Source of the DNA: Desulfosarcina widdelii
GTDB lineage: Bacteria; Desulfobacterota; Desulfobacteria; Desulfobacterales; Desulfosarcinaceae
Direction of reading: 5' to 3'
NCBI RefSeq assembly: GCF_009688965.1
Contig: NZ_AP021875.1
Span: 3,906,001-3,970,000, forward strand
Length of the DNA: 64,000 bases
How positions within the stretch are numbered: the stretch's first letter is position 1; every line of letters starts with the position of its first letter. Below the pieces are notes generated by a model that saw only the letters and a list, made by a program, of their open reading frames with translations, was not told the origin of the DNA and made no database searches. Of the stretch, positions 15,879-24,383 are shown piece by piece. The translations under genes and the position numbers were made by a program.

Positions 15879-17410
15879 GCGGCCATCCACATTTTTGCCC
15901 TTTCAGCCATGCCGAAAAAATAGTCCAGGTTGTCAAAACGATAGGTGTCCAGTTGTACACCGTTGTGCTCTGCCAGCCGCAGACGCTCGATCTCCATGTC
16001 GATTAACGGCAGCAGATAGTAATCAATGGGGACCGTGTTTCCCGTATCCATCCTCAAAGCGACAGTAATGTCCGGTGACAGCCCGAAATCGAACCGAACC
16101 AACCATCGCAAACTGCCAGCTTGAGTCTGCCAGCATCGCGCCACGACAATCGAAACCGAAAACTCATCGTTGATGGTGAGTAAGTCGGTGTGCTCATCTT
16201 TTTCGATGTAACCACCAAGCGCTTCGATCTGCTGAATGACATCCGTAACGATGTCCTTATGCGTTCGTCGTAGGAACCGGTTTATCCGGATATACTGGTA
16301 ATCACGATCTGGTGTATACCCCACCAGCCGATAAGCCCGTACCAGTCCCCGAAAGCGGGATCGATAGACGGCGGAAGATGGCATACCTTCAGTTTCGTCG
16401 ATTAAAAGGCCGGACAACTTACCGTGCTTGCGATACAGATGCCTCAGGCGATCGAGCATCTCCTCATCGCTGAAGCGTCGCTGCCTCTCCAGCATGATGC
16501 CTTGTGCCTGGTAGAACAGTTGGGGGTCCACAATGGCCTCGAATGCCCCGTTGAACCTGATCCACATTTCGGGGGGATTCTTCACCCGCTTTTGTTTCAG
16601 CTTGAATGAGGAGCGGTTGTACACGTTGTTGCCGATGTACTTTTCGTTCGTGAGGACCTGCTGGATCGAACTGCGTGTCCAGGGGCGCTGCAAGTCGGTT
16701 AGAATCCCCTGAGTGTTCAGCTGCTTGGCAATTTCGAATTCCGATAGCCCGTCATAAACGAATTTTTTATATATTGCGTTGACAATTTCGACCTCGTTGG
16801 CAGGACCGGGGACCAGTATTACCCGGTCGGTTTGTAGACTTTTGTACTCGCCATGTCTAAGGAGGCTCTTTTCGTTACCGTTTTCATCAATGAGCATGCG
16901 CCGCAATCCGAATCCGGCCATGCCACCTTGCCTGAACCCCTTTTCGATCAAGCGGCACTGACCGGCGAACACCTTGACTGATAGTTCCCGGGAGTATTCT
17001 CCGGCCATGGCTCGTTTCACACCCTTTACAATGGTGGATATCGGGCTGCCGTCGTTTTCAAACTGTTCTGCGCAGTAGATCACACGGATACCAGCGCGTT
17101 TGCAGATGTATTCGTAATAGGCACTTTCATCGGCATCCTGGAATCGTCCCCATCGGCTGATATCGTAGACCAGAATGACTTCGAAGTCGGCTTGACCACT
17201 TTCAACATCGGTGATTAGGAGCTTAAGCGCGTCCCTACCATCAATCCGGAGCCCGCTCTTACCGTCATCAGCATAGGTTCGGATGATTTTCATACCGTGT
17301 TGCTGAGCATAATTGAGAATGGTATCACTTTGGTTCTCCGTAGAGTATTTCTGGTGTTCCGTTGACATGCGAACATATTGGACAGCCGGGACCAGGTCTT
17401 CATCAGACAT
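15875..17410 (-). CDS. Serine recombinase (resolvase plus recombinase domains)
   Basis: About 511 residues from the ATG at 17410, which has AGGCGGAG in front (the frame is open to 17449). The N-terminal resolvase domain starts VPAVQYVRMSTEHQ with nucleophile Ser16 and keeps DISRWGRFQDADES and the RAMAGEYSRELSVKV long-helix start. A Recombinase domain (PF07508-like) follows with GFGLRRMLID and EVEIVNAIYKKFVYDGLSEFEIAKQLNTQGI ... IGNNVYNRSS. The expected CxxC zinc ribbon of large phage integrases is not seen. It could catalyse integration or excision of the island, since its module abuts the tRNA-Ser att site, although serine integrases rarely use tRNA genes. Confidence 0.9.
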   Translation of the reverse strand: MSDEDLVPAVQYVRMSTEHQKYSTENQSDTILNYAQQHGMKIIRTYADDGKSGLRIDGRDALKLLITDVESGQADFEVILVYDISRWGRFQDADESAYYEYICKRAGIRVIYCAEQFENDGSPISTIVKGVKRAMAGEYSRELSVKVFAGQCRLIEKGFRQGGMAGFGLRRMLIDENGNEKSLLRHGEYKSLQTDRVILVPGPANEVEIVNAIYKKFVYDGLSEFEIAKQLNTQGILTDLQRPWTRSSIQQVLTNEKYIGNNVYNRSSFKLKQKRVKNPPEMWIRFNGAFEAIVDPQLFYQAQGIMLERQRRFSDEEMLDRLRHLYRKHGKLSGLLIDETEGMPSSAVYRSRFRGLVRAYRLVGYTPDRDYQYIRINRFLRRTHKDIVTDVIQQIEALGGYIEKDEHTDLLTINDEFSVSIVVARCWQTQAGSLRWLVRFDFGLSPDITVALRMDTGNTVPIDYYLLPLIDMEIERLRLAEHNGVQLDTYRFDNLDYFFGMAERAKMWMAA

Positions 17411-17493
17411 AGCTCCGCCTGGTGTGTGATCAGAGTCGTAAACGATCATGGTCGTTTCGTCCTTAACTAATCGACAAAAACAGATGTATTTAT

Positions 17494-18291
17494 TCAGGTA
17501 GAAACAGAAGTTTCTACCGGCATCTCAAAAATTTTTTCCTGTGCAGCGTAAAAGGTTGACCGGTCTACGATGGCAGGAAATACGTTGTGTTTAATGCAAG
17601 GACCGAATTGATTTGATCCGATGTAAAAAGCGGATGTGATAATGTTCCTCACCTTTTTGGGATTCCAAACCTTGCTTTTATTTGCAGCTGACACGCCTTG
17701 AGCATTCAGCAGGTTCGTAATGCCCGCCATTGTGTAACCGTGGTTGACATAAAGATCGAACATCAGGCGTACGATCTCAATTTCATGGACAGCGCCTGGA
17801 ACAAGCGTATGGTAGTTGGACAGGCCATAGTCGTCGCTGTATATGCTGACGCCAGGTACGCGTTTCATTCCAAAGGGGGCCACATAGCTGACGAAACCGC
17901 CCATTAGGAATTGTTTGCACTTCGACTGCCAAGACTTATGCCGCCAATAACGCCCATTCTTCAAATTTGGAACCAGCAAAACTCGTCCGGATCTTCCATG
18001 AGTCTCGTAAAGGTCGATAGCGATGAAAATCCGAATTGCGCTGGAGGTTTTGATGGCATATTCCAAGCCAGACCAGTCGGGTTTCTCAGCAAGTCCCCAT
18101 CCAATGATCAGATTTGAAGGGTTTCGGTAAATCTGTGGCAAATCTATGTCGAGTAAAGGATAGTTGTTGATTCGAATATCTGGCTGGTAAAAACTCATTC
18201 TTTCCAAAAACCTTTTGAGCTTTTTGACCATTACCCTCAACTGGGAATTTTCGGCACCAGGGGCATGGACGATTGCCGTAGTCTTAAACAT
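17494..18291 (-). CDS. Recombinase-domain protein lacking the catalytic resolvase domain
   Basis: The 265-residue protein matches the middle of a serine recombinase from about residue 130 onwards: FLMGGFVSYVAPFGMKR corresponds to the FRQGGMAGFGLRR region, and VPGAVHEIEIVRLMFDLYVNHGYTMAGITNLLNAQGV plus the IITSAFYIGSNQFG tail form the Recombinase domain. The first 125 residues lack the Y.R.S catalytic motif and the Arg residues of resolvases. It therefore cannot cut DNA by itself. It lies 83 nt upstream of the full-length enzyme in the same direction. It may be a DNA-binding partner or a directionality factor; a decayed duplicate is the alternative. Confidence 0.75.
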   Translation of the reverse strand: MFKTTAIVHAPGAENSQLRVMVKKLKRFLERMSFYQPDIRINNYPLLDIDLPQIYRNPSNLIIGWGLAEKPDWSGLEYAIKTSSAIRIFIAIDLYETHGRSGRVLLVPNLKNGRYWRHKSWQSKCKQFLMGGFVSYVAPFGMKRVPGVSIYSDDYGLSNYHTLVPGAVHEIEIVRLMFDLYVNHGYTMAGITNLLNAQGVSAANKSKVWNPKKVRNIITSAFYIGSNQFGPCIKHNVFPAIVDRSTFYAAQEKIFEMPVETSVST

Positions 18292-18416
18292 TGAGGTCGT
18301 CGCCCGATTGGAGATTATTTCATTTTACGAAGGTTTTACTTAAGATATCAGCAAATCAGCGAGCCTTGCCATCAAGTCCTCTCTTTGCAATTCTAAAAAA
18401 ATCGACCCTCTTTTTT

Positions 18417-18866
18417 TTAAGCCACTGCAATTATTTCGATTTTGACTAACAACGGGTCCATCTTTGCAATGTTGTCTGGATCAGCCGGATAAAGAATGTA
18501 ATATCCTGGTTTGATGAGGGATTTTTGAATCAAGTAATCCATCTTTGCAATTTTATGATTATTGGCTTCGTCATGAATGCGTGCCTTTGCGGCTTTTACA
18601 TACCGTTTTTTCTGTAGCCTTTTGTTCCTTTCGACATATTCTGGATGTTCATCGCGATATTTACCCCAATAATCAGAATTCTTGCTACTCCAGTTTTTTT
18701 GAGCTTCGTCCTGATTCTTCTTATAGTCGTCGTCATTGTGACGCTTTTGCCGTTGCCAATCGTTGCGTCTTGCCTTTTGGCAGGTGTCGCTGGAACAATA
18801 TTTCTGGTTGGGGACCTTATAATGAGGGCGAAAGGGGGATTGGCAGTTTTTACAAATCCGAAGCAT
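18417..18866 (-). CDS. Zinc-finger protein, first gene of the recombinase/ParB module
   Basis: About 149 residues from the ATG at 18866, placed 7 nt after AGGTGA (two nearer upstream start codons are possible). The N-terminus is a single zinc finger (C..C ... YCSSDTCQKARR), followed by a long charged helix with repeated aromatic positions (DDDYKKNQDEAQKNWSSKN, SDYWGKYRDEHPEYVERNK). A C-terminal region holds two IAKMD boxes. I recall proteins of this design beside recombinase-ParB clusters in other proteobacteria, so it seems to be a fixed part of the module. The pattern suggests nucleic-acid binding. No enzyme motif is visible. Confidence 0.7.
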   Translation of the reverse strand: MLRICKNCQSPFRPHYKVPNQKYCSSDTCQKARRNDWQRQKRHNDDDYKKNQDEAQKNWSSKNSDYWGKYRDEHPEYVERNKRLQKKRYVKAAKARIHDEANNHKIAKMDYLIQKSLIKPGYYILYPADPDNIAKMDPLLVKIEIIAVA

Positions 18867-18884
18867 AGTCATCACCTATTCTAA

Positions 18885-19138
18885 ATAAGTTATTGATGTT
18901 TCTTCGGATTAATCGAGAATGAGCTCAGCCTCCATTGTTAATGTTTGGCTGTACGCGGTTGCTTTCAGTGATTTCTGGATTGCCTATTAGAGTCGGCATG
19001 GAAAGGCGGCTGATAACCAGATGATATTGTCAGCTCAGCAAGGTATCCACAGGGAAGGCTGGACTATGTATTCTAATCCAGGATACCTATTGTCTGGCGT
19101 ACCAAATTGGCTTGTGATAAGAATCAGTGAGAAAAAAA
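18885..19138. other. Non-coding right end of the island
   Basis: No gene is seen between the zinc-finger gene and the direct repeats near the attachment site. The promoter of the minus-strand recombinase module should lie at the left side of this stretch. Overall the sequence is less GC-rich than the backbone to the right of 19336. Confidence 0.45.
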
Positions 19139-19160
19139 ATCGTTACAAAAATCGTTACAA
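19139..19160 (+). repeat. Direct repeat ATCGTTACAA x2 near the att site
   Basis: ATCGTTACAA occurs at 19139-19148 and again at 19151-19160, one helical turn apart (12 nt). It lies about 110 bp inside the tRNA-Ser attachment fragment. Paired direct repeats at this distance look like arm-type sites for an integrase or excisionase. Confidence 0.6.
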
Positions 19161-19184
19161 TGAAATCATAAAACAGGCATCTTT

Positions 19185-19210
19185 CTGAAAGTTGCTGAAA
19201 GTTGCTGAAA
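19185..19210 (+). repeat. Tandem CTGAAAGTTG repeat near the att site
   Basis: CTGAAAGTTG is repeated twice head to tail (19185-19204), followed by a third CTGAAA. Together with the ATCGTTACAA pair it makes a repeat-dense 70-bp zone just inside the element end. Confidence 0.6.
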
Positions 19211-19271
19211 AATAAACCCTTTGTAATTATAGGAATATTTCGAAATGACAATGATTCGCGAAAAATGCTAT

Positions 19272-19336
19272 CTCGCCTGCTAAGCGAGTGTGGGGGGAAA
19301 CTTCCACCGAGGGTTCGAATCCCTCTCTCTCCGCCA
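19272..19336 (+). other. 3' fragment of tRNA-Ser(GCT): element attachment site (att)
   Basis: The 65 nt hold the anticodon stem-loop ctcgcctgctaagcgag with anticodon GCT (tRNA-Ser for AGC/AGU), the long variable arm (tgtggggggaaacttccacc), the T-arm with ggttcgaatcc and the 3' acceptor strand with CCA. The 5' part with the D-arm and the matching ggagaga acceptor strand is absent; the 30 bp upstream share nothing with a tRNA. This truncated copy followed by the tRNA's own terminator is what integration into the 3' half of a tRNA gene leaves at the distal end of an island. The intact gene should be at the other end, left of this window. Confidence 0.88.
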
Positions 19337-19344
19337 GTTCATTA

Positions 19345-19388
19345 AAAAACCCGGCCTCCCGCAAATCAATGGGAGGCCGGGTTTTTTG
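19345..19388 (+). terminator. Rho-independent terminator of the original tRNA-Ser gene
   Basis: AAAACCCGGCCTCCC (19346-19360) pairs with GGGAGGCCGGGTTTTTT (19371-19387), a 15-bp stem with a 10-nt loop and a T run. It starts 10 nt after the CCA end, so it belonged to the tRNA before the element came in. It may also serve the convergent minus-strand gene at 19436. Confidence 0.9.
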
Positions 19389-19435
19389 TTAAAAATCAGG
19401 GGAACCTGCAGTCAAGGGACCGTTGCCCAGTGAAC

Positions 19436-19987
19436 TTATCCCCTCCAGGTGCGAAAGGCACCGGTGTCCACATGGACGAAGTCGGATTTGGGATAGTACC
19501 CGACACCGCCGATCTTCAGGTCCAGGCAGGCTTTTCGCAGTTTGCCGGTGTTACATCCGGGCAGGCGGATGTCGATGGCCCGTCCGAGCATATGAAAGCT
19601 GCGTTTGGCCACGCCGCTGCTGCGCTTGCGCAGTTGGGCGTTGGTCTTGGGAGAGCGGTAGCCGGAGATGATGTGAAACGGCGTGCCGGATGCCAGGCGC
19701 TGGTTGACGGTATAAATCAGATCGAGCAGACGACGATCGATGGCCTGGACTTCGCCGGTGCGGTGATCGCGCAGAATGTGGTTGATCTTTTTCAAGGCGT
19801 CGGGGCAATAGGCACCTTTGCTGTAGTAGCAGACGCTGAGCCGTTCGCCGGTGTGGGTGTTGTAAAATGACAGGGTGCGGCGGCTGCCATCCGGCGGCAG
19901 CGCGGACCAGGCAGTAGCCGGAACCAGGCATCCCGCCAGCAAACCGGTTCCGAATTTCAAAAAATCGCGTCGACTGCAGTTACCCAT
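19436..19987 (-). CDS. Tat-exported YcbK-like (DUF882/peptidase M15-type) protein
   Basis: About 183 residues from the ATG at 19987 (TTGGAGAATACC upstream). It opens with a twin-arginine signal (SRRDFLKFGTGLLAG ... ATAWSA). The mature domain has the DUF882 pattern: LSFYNTHTGERLSVCYY, FHIISGYRSPKTNAQLRKRS, SFHMLGRAIDIRLPG and DFVHVDTG. The H..G.A.D and H.D residues are the zinc ligands expected in M15-type DD- or LD-carboxypeptidases. A periplasmic role in trimming peptidoglycan is likely from the family. First backbone gene to the right of the island. Confidence 0.9.
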   Translation of the reverse strand: MGNCSRRDFLKFGTGLLAGCLVPATAWSALPPDGSRRTLSFYNTHTGERLSVCYYSKGAYCPDALKKINHILRDHRTGEVQAIDRRLLDLIYTVNQRLASGTPFHIISGYRSPKTNAQLRKRSSGVAKRSFHMLGRAIDIRLPGCNTGKLRKACLDLKIGGVGYYPKSDFVHVDTGAFRTWRG

Positions 19988-20341
19988 GGTATTCTCCAAG
20001 GATTCGTCTGTTGGCCATATTCGGCCATCCGTTTGAATTGCTGGAGATAAAAGCAAATAATATGCCCAATTCAGAGGACAACATCTTTTTTTAGCACGCT
20101 CACCCGAAAAAATTACTTAAACAACTATAATAATTATATTTTATTTAATAGCAAACTGCGAAAACCACCCTTCTCAAAAGCCATTCTTTCGAGAGCCACA
20201 TGTGCACTTTTTTGTCAATCCAATGACGGCAAATTACAATCGCAAGGCAAAGCCCAAGCCACCAAGACCGGACTCATCCCATAGATCCAACAGAGAATGC
20301 CGGCAAACGACAGTTTCCAACTGGATAACCCCTCACCGTCA
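19988..20341. other. AT-rich intergenic region
   Basis: About 350 bp upstream of the YcbK-like gene and downstream of mutL. It contains an AT-rich core (20110-20160) but no frame with a family signal, no clear repeat and no convincing terminator. Confidence 0.45.
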
Positions 20342-22201
20342 TCAATTGACGATGCGCTGAAACCGTTTGTCCAACTCCTTGACGGTCCACTGGATCCAGA
20401 TGGGCCTTCCATGGGGGCAGTGGGAAGGGTTTTCGCAGGCATCCAGCTGTTCGAGCATGGTCTTGATCTGCTCCCCGCTGAGTTGCTGGTGGGCGCGGAT
20501 GGCATTGTGGCAGGCCATGACCATAAGGCAGCCGTCCAGAATGGATTTCATGTCCACCGATACGCCGATTTCGGCCGTTTTTTCGACCAGCCGGGTAATC
20601 AGGGCGGGAATCTCGCTGCTGTCCAGCAACGTGGGGAGAGCCTTGACCACGAAGGTATTGCCGCCAAACGGTTCGATTTCCAGCCCGTAGCGGTCCAACT
20701 CCGGGACTATTTTATTCAGGATTTGGGCTTCACGGAATCCCAGATCGACGGTTTCGGGCAGCAGTAGCCGCTGGGATGCGGGCCTTCGCTCGGCAGCCTG
20801 GCGTTTGAGCTGTTCGAAAACGATGCGTTCGTGGGCCGCATGCTGGTCGATCAACAGCAGGCCCTGGTCGGATTCGCAAATAATATAGGTACTTTTGACC
20901 TGGCCGATAACCGTCAGACCGGAAAAAAACGGTCGGGTCCACAAAGATTCCTGCCGGGCCGGCTGACTCGGAGGTGGTGCCGGATGGGCGGGTCTTTCAC
21001 CGGCGGATGGCTGCGTTTCCGGCCTCTCATCAGCAGGTTCCCACCCGCCGTCGCCGGGCGGCGTCGTTTGGGCCGGCTCTCGAAAGACAGGCGGCTTCTC
21101 TTTGGCCCCCGACTGCGGCGCGGTGCGGTATTCGCTCCGGGGCTCCGCCACGGCATTTTGCCTTTCGACGGCAAAAGAATCGGCCGCCGCGGGAGCCCGT
21201 CGCCGGGTGGGATCGGATTGGCGCAAAGTTTCGGCGACGGCGCCCCGGACGGTGTCATGGACGCTTTTCTGCCGGATGAATCGAACTTCGTGCTTGGTGG
21301 GGTGAACGTTGACGTCCACCTGATCGAAAGGCACCGTTAAAAACAGCACGGCCACCGGATACTGCCCCTTCATCAGCCGGCCGCTGTATCCGGCGAAAAG
21401 CGCGTGCTGGACAACCCGATCCTTGATCCAGCGACCGTTGACGAACAGGTAGATCCCCCGGGCCGTGGAGCGGTTCATCCGGGCCGCGGCAATCCACCCG
21501 CCGATCCGGACGTCTTCGGTTTCACATTCTACTGGATAAAGGTCTTTCCTGACCCCGCTGCCCAACACATCGGCCACGCGATCGACGGGCGTAGCGGCGG
21601 CTGCCCAGCTTTTCACCGTGCGGTTGTTGTGGTCCAGCCGGAATTGGACGGACGGACGGCACAGGGCCATGCTGGCGATGGTGTCGGCGATGTGACCCAT
21701 CTCTGTGTTGACGCTTTTCAGGAACTTGCGCCGGGCAGGCGTGTTGTAGAAAAGACTGGCGACACTGACCATGGTACCGGCCGGCGCGCCGGCATCGGAT
21801 ACGCTGTTGATGCGCCCCCCGGCCACCTCGATTTGGGTGCCCGCATCGGCCTCTTTCTCCCGGGTGATCAGGGTAAAACGGGAAACCGAGGCGATGCTGG
21901 GAAGGGCCTCTCCCCGAAAGCCCAAGGTCCGGATGGAAAACAGATCCGGTTCGCGTAAGATCTTGCTAGTGGCGTACCGCTCCAGGCAGAGCAGGGCATC
22001 GTCGCGGCCCATCCCATCTCCGTTGTCCGACACACGGATGCGTTTGCGCCCGCCCTGTTCGATCTCCACCAGGATGCGGCTGCTGCCGGCGTCGATGGCG
22101 TTTTCCACCAACTCCTTGACCACCGAAGCCGGCCGCTCCACCACTTCCCCGGCCGCGATCTTGTTGGACAGATTTTCCGGAAGGACCCGTATTTTAGACA
22201 T
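20342..22201 (-). CDS. mutL: DNA mismatch repair protein MutL
   Basis: About 619 residues from MSKIRVLPENLSNKIAAGEV at 22201. The GHKL ATPase motifs are present: ELVENAIDAGS, DNGDGM, TLGFRGEALPSIASV and the NTPARRKFL loop. A Pro-rich linker (about 345-425) leads to the C-terminal dimerisation domain. That domain holds DQHAAHERI, ACHNAIRAHQQLS and CPHGRP; DQHA.(H/A)ER, ACH.A.R and C.HGRP are the metal-binding motifs of the MutL endonuclease, so this looks like a nicking-competent MutL as found outside the MutH group. The next gene upstream on this strand lies beyond a repeat; mutS is not in the window. Confidence 0.97.
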   Translation of the reverse strand: MSKIRVLPENLSNKIAAGEVVERPASVVKELVENAIDAGSSRILVEIEQGGRKRIRVSDNGDGMGRDDALLCLERYATSKILREPDLFSIRTLGFRGEALPSIASVSRFTLITREKEADAGTQIEVAGGRINSVSDAGAPAGTMVSVASLFYNTPARRKFLKSVNTEMGHIADTIASMALCRPSVQFRLDHNNRTVKSWAAAATPVDRVADVLGSGVRKDLYPVECETEDVRIGGWIAAARMNRSTARGIYLFVNGRWIKDRVVQHALFAGYSGRLMKGQYPVAVLFLTVPFDQVDVNVHPTKHEVRFIRQKSVHDTVRGAVAETLRQSDPTRRRAPAAADSFAVERQNAVAEPRSEYRTAPQSGAKEKPPVFREPAQTTPPGDGGWEPADERPETQPSAGERPAHPAPPPSQPARQESLWTRPFFSGLTVIGQVKSTYIICESDQGLLLIDQHAAHERIVFEQLKRQAAERRPASQRLLLPETVDLGFREAQILNKIVPELDRYGLEIEPFGGNTFVVKALPTLLDSSEIPALITRLVEKTAEIGVSVDMKSILDGCLMVMACHNAIRAHQQLSGEQIKTMLEQLDACENPSHCPHGRPIWIQWTVKELDKRFQRIVN

Positions 22202-22244
22202 GTGATTATCCAAAAATCAGAAAAGGAGATTAAAATCAACCTCC

Positions 22245-22370
22245 AGACGGCTTCGTAAGAAGGCCGAGATCAAGGCTTGCGAGTCCCGAGGAATGCGGCG
22301 TACATAAAGGTACGCCGCAGTGACGAGGGGCGAAGCGTAACGCGGATATCGGCCTTCTTACGGAGACGTC
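22245..22370. repeat. Dispersed ~125-bp palindromic repeat, family 1, copy A
   Basis: An imperfect palindrome with ends cttcgtaagaaggccgag and tatcggccttcttacggag and an inner gtacgccgc/gcggcgtac pair. It is the reverse complement of the element at 24384-24508 with roughly 80-85 percent identity judged by eye. Its right edge supplies the last codons and the stop of the small gene at 22358. Confidence 0.8.
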
Positions 22371-22540
22371 TCTTTAAAACTGCGCGCCAGATACTCCGCC
22401 TCCATAGGATTCAGGTTGAATTTAAGGCAGGCCGCCTCCAGAAGCTGCTGATGCGTCCGGGTCGAACCGGCCTTTTTCTCTTCGGAAATCCATTGAACGG
22501 CTTTTCTCAGGCTTTCGCCCTCGGGCTGTATGGTGGTCAT
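22358..22540 (-). CDS. Small conserved protein downstream of gatA
   Basis: About 60 residues from the ATG at 22540, 7 nt after the gatA stop, with a weak GGAGTAAG site. The sequence (MTTIQPEGESLRKAVQWISE ... LEAACLKFNLNPMEAEYLARSF) predicts three helices. I recall short proteins of this type in other Desulfobacterota, function unknown. The last residues (ETSP) and the stop codon lie in the palindromic repeat, so the C-terminus may have been replaced. Cotranscription with gatCA is likely. Confidence 0.65.
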   Translation of the reverse strand: MTTIQPEGESLRKAVQWISEEKKAGSTRTHQQLLEAACLKFNLNPMEAEYLARSFKETSP

Positions 22541-22547
22541 GGGAGAC

Positions 22548-24011
22548 TTACTCCAGATTGGGTTTGCGGGTATTGATGGAAAGCGCTGACTCCAGCTGCC
22601 GGGCAATCTTGAACAGGGCGGCTTCATTGAAATGCCTGCCCATGATCTGCAAACCGATGGGCATGCCGTCGTCGGAGAAGCCGCAGGGCACCGAAATCCC
22701 AGGAATGCCGGCCAGGTTGGCGGAAAGGGTGAAAACGTCCGACAGATACATGGCCAGCGGATCGTCGAGGGTTTCGCCGATGCCGTAAGCCGGGGTCGGG
22801 GCCACCGGGGAAACGACGGCGTCGCAGGACGCGAAAGCGGTTTCGAAATCGTTTTTGATTAGGGTTCGCACCTGGGAGGCCTTGCCGTAATAGGCATCGT
22901 AATAGCCGGCGGAAAGGGCATAGGTGCCCAGGATGATCCGCCGCTGCACTTCCGGACCGAATCCCTGAGAACGCGTGCTGCGGTACATTTGCAACAGATC
23001 GGTCTGCGCTTTGTCCCGGAAGCCGTATTTGACGCCGTCGTAGCGGGCCAGGTTGGAGCTGGCTTCACTGGGAGCGATTACGTAGTAAGCGGCCACGGCA
23101 TGGTCGGTATGGGGCAGGGAGACTTCAATGCAGCGGGCGCCCAGCGATTCGATGGTTTTCACCGCCTGCTCCACGGCCGCTCCCACCTGGGGATCCAGTC
23201 CCTGAGCCGAGGTGTATTCTTTGGGGATGCCGATGGTCACTTCGCCGAGGCCGTCGCCATCGATGTCGGCAAACGCCGGTACCGGTTCGGGGACCGAGGT
23301 GGAATCTTTGGGGTCGTGACCGGCGATGGCGTCCAGCATGATGGCGCAGTCCGTCACGGTCTTGCCCAGCGGGCCAATCTGATCCAACGAAGAGGCAAAC
23401 GCCACCAGACCGAAACGGGAGACCCGGCCGTAGGTAGGCTTGATCCCCGCCACCCCGCAGTGCGAGGCCGGCTGGCGTATGGAGCCGCCGGTATCGGATC
23501 CCAGCGCCCCCAGACACATATCCGCCGCAACGGCTGCCGCAGAGCCGCCGCTGGAGCCGCCGGGGATGCGGTCCAGATTCCAGGGATTGCGGGTGACCTG
23601 GAAACCGGAGTGTTCGGTAGTGGAGCCCATGGCAAACTCGTCCATGTTCAACTTGCCCACGATCACCGCCCCGGCCGCTTTCAACCTGGTAACCACGGTG
23701 GCATCGTATGGCGGAATGAAATTCTCCAGAATTTTCGAGGCGCAGGTGGTACGCAGCCCCTTAGTGCACATCAGATCCTTGATGCCTAAAGGAATTCCGG
23801 TTAGCGGCCCACCGTCGCCCCCGGCCAGGCGCCGGTCCGCGGCGGCAGCCTGTTCCATGGCACCTTCCCGGTCCAGGGTCAAAAACGCACCGACTTTTCC
23901 GTCCACCGCCTCGATACGCTCGAAAACGGCGCGGGTCAGTTCAACGGAAGAGATCTCTTTTTTCTGCAACAGGTCGCTGGCCTGTTCGATGGTCAATTCA
24001 TGCAGTTTCAT
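22548..24011 (-). CDS. gatA: Aspartyl/glutamyl-tRNA amidotransferase subunit A
   Basis: About 487 residues from [21 protein letters not shown] at 24011 (AAGGAACCCACGCC upstream). The amidase-signature Ser-cisSer-Lys triad is visible: GIKDLMC (Lys), the [14 protein letters not shown] loop and [18 protein letters not shown]. It releases ammonia from glutamine for GatB to amidate Glu-tRNA(Gln) or Asp-tRNA(Asn). gatC precedes it directly; gatB is not in the window, so the enzyme is encoded at two loci. The rest of the frame up to 24077 overlaps gatC and is not used. Confidence 0.97.
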   Translation of the reverse strand: MKLHELTIEQASDLLQKKEISSVELTRAVFERIEAVDGKVGAFLTLDREGAMEQAAAADRRLAGGDGGPLTGIPLGIKDLMCTKGLRTTCASKILENFIPPYDATVVTRLKAAGAVIVGKLNMDEFAMGSTTEHSGFQVTRNPWNLDRIPGGSSGGSAAAVAADMCLGALGSDTGGSIRQPASHCGVAGIKPTYGRVSRFGLVAFASSLDQIGPLGKTVTDCAIMLDAIAGHDPKDSTSVPEPVPAFADIDGDGLGEVTIGIPKEYTSAQGLDPQVGAAVEQAVKTIESLGARCIEVSLPHTDHAVAAYYVIAPSEASSNLARYDGVKYGFRDKAQTDLLQMYRSTRSQGFGPEVQRRIILGTYALSAGYYDAYYGKASQVRTLIKNDFETAFASCDAVVSPVAPTPAYGIGETLDDPLAMYLSDVFTLSANLAGIPGISVPCGFSDDGMPIGLQIMGRHFNEAALFKIARQLESALSINTRKPNLE

Positions 24012-24073
24012 GGCGTGGGTTCCTTGCAGGGCCGCGGCCCAGCGCAGCCTCGAACGGGCAAAATGGGTGCCGC

Positions 24074-24358
24074 TCAAATAATTTTGGGCACGATAAAGGC
24101 ACTGTCGTCTTTTTCCGGGGCGTTGGCCAGGGCATCTTCGGGGGCCAGTTGCTCTTTTTCCTCATCTTCCCGGAATGCGTTGGTCAGCGTAATCGCGTGG
24201 GAGGTACCGGTCACACCACCGGTATCCACTTTTTTCAGGGTGTCCACATATTCGAGAATAGTGCCGATCTGTCCGGCAAACCGTTCGATATCGGCCTCGT
24301 CGACATCCAGGCGGGCCAGTTGGGCCACATGCAGGACTTCCTCTTTGGTGATTTTCAT
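24074..24358 (-). CDS. gatC: Aspartyl/glutamyl-tRNA amidotransferase subunit C
   Basis: The 94-residue protein has the GatC layout: an N-terminal helix pair ([39 protein letters not shown]) and the tail with LTNAFREDE ... FIVPKII. It wraps around GatA and stabilises the GatAB contact. It is the first gene of gatCA on this strand and starts about 25 nt after the palindromic repeat. Length and sequence are typical. Confidence 0.95.
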   Translation of the reverse strand: MKITKEEVLHVAQLARLDVDEADIERFAGQIGTILEYVDTLKKVDTGGVTGTSHAITLTNAFREDEEKEQLAPEDALANAPEKDDSAFIVPKII

Positions 24359-24383
24359 AGAAGCGATCCTTTATTGATTTTTA

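Noticed and set aside
19272..19336. Complete tRNA-Ser gene
   Set aside because: The 5' acceptor strand and D-arm are missing upstream, so it is a fragment left by integration, not a working tRNA.
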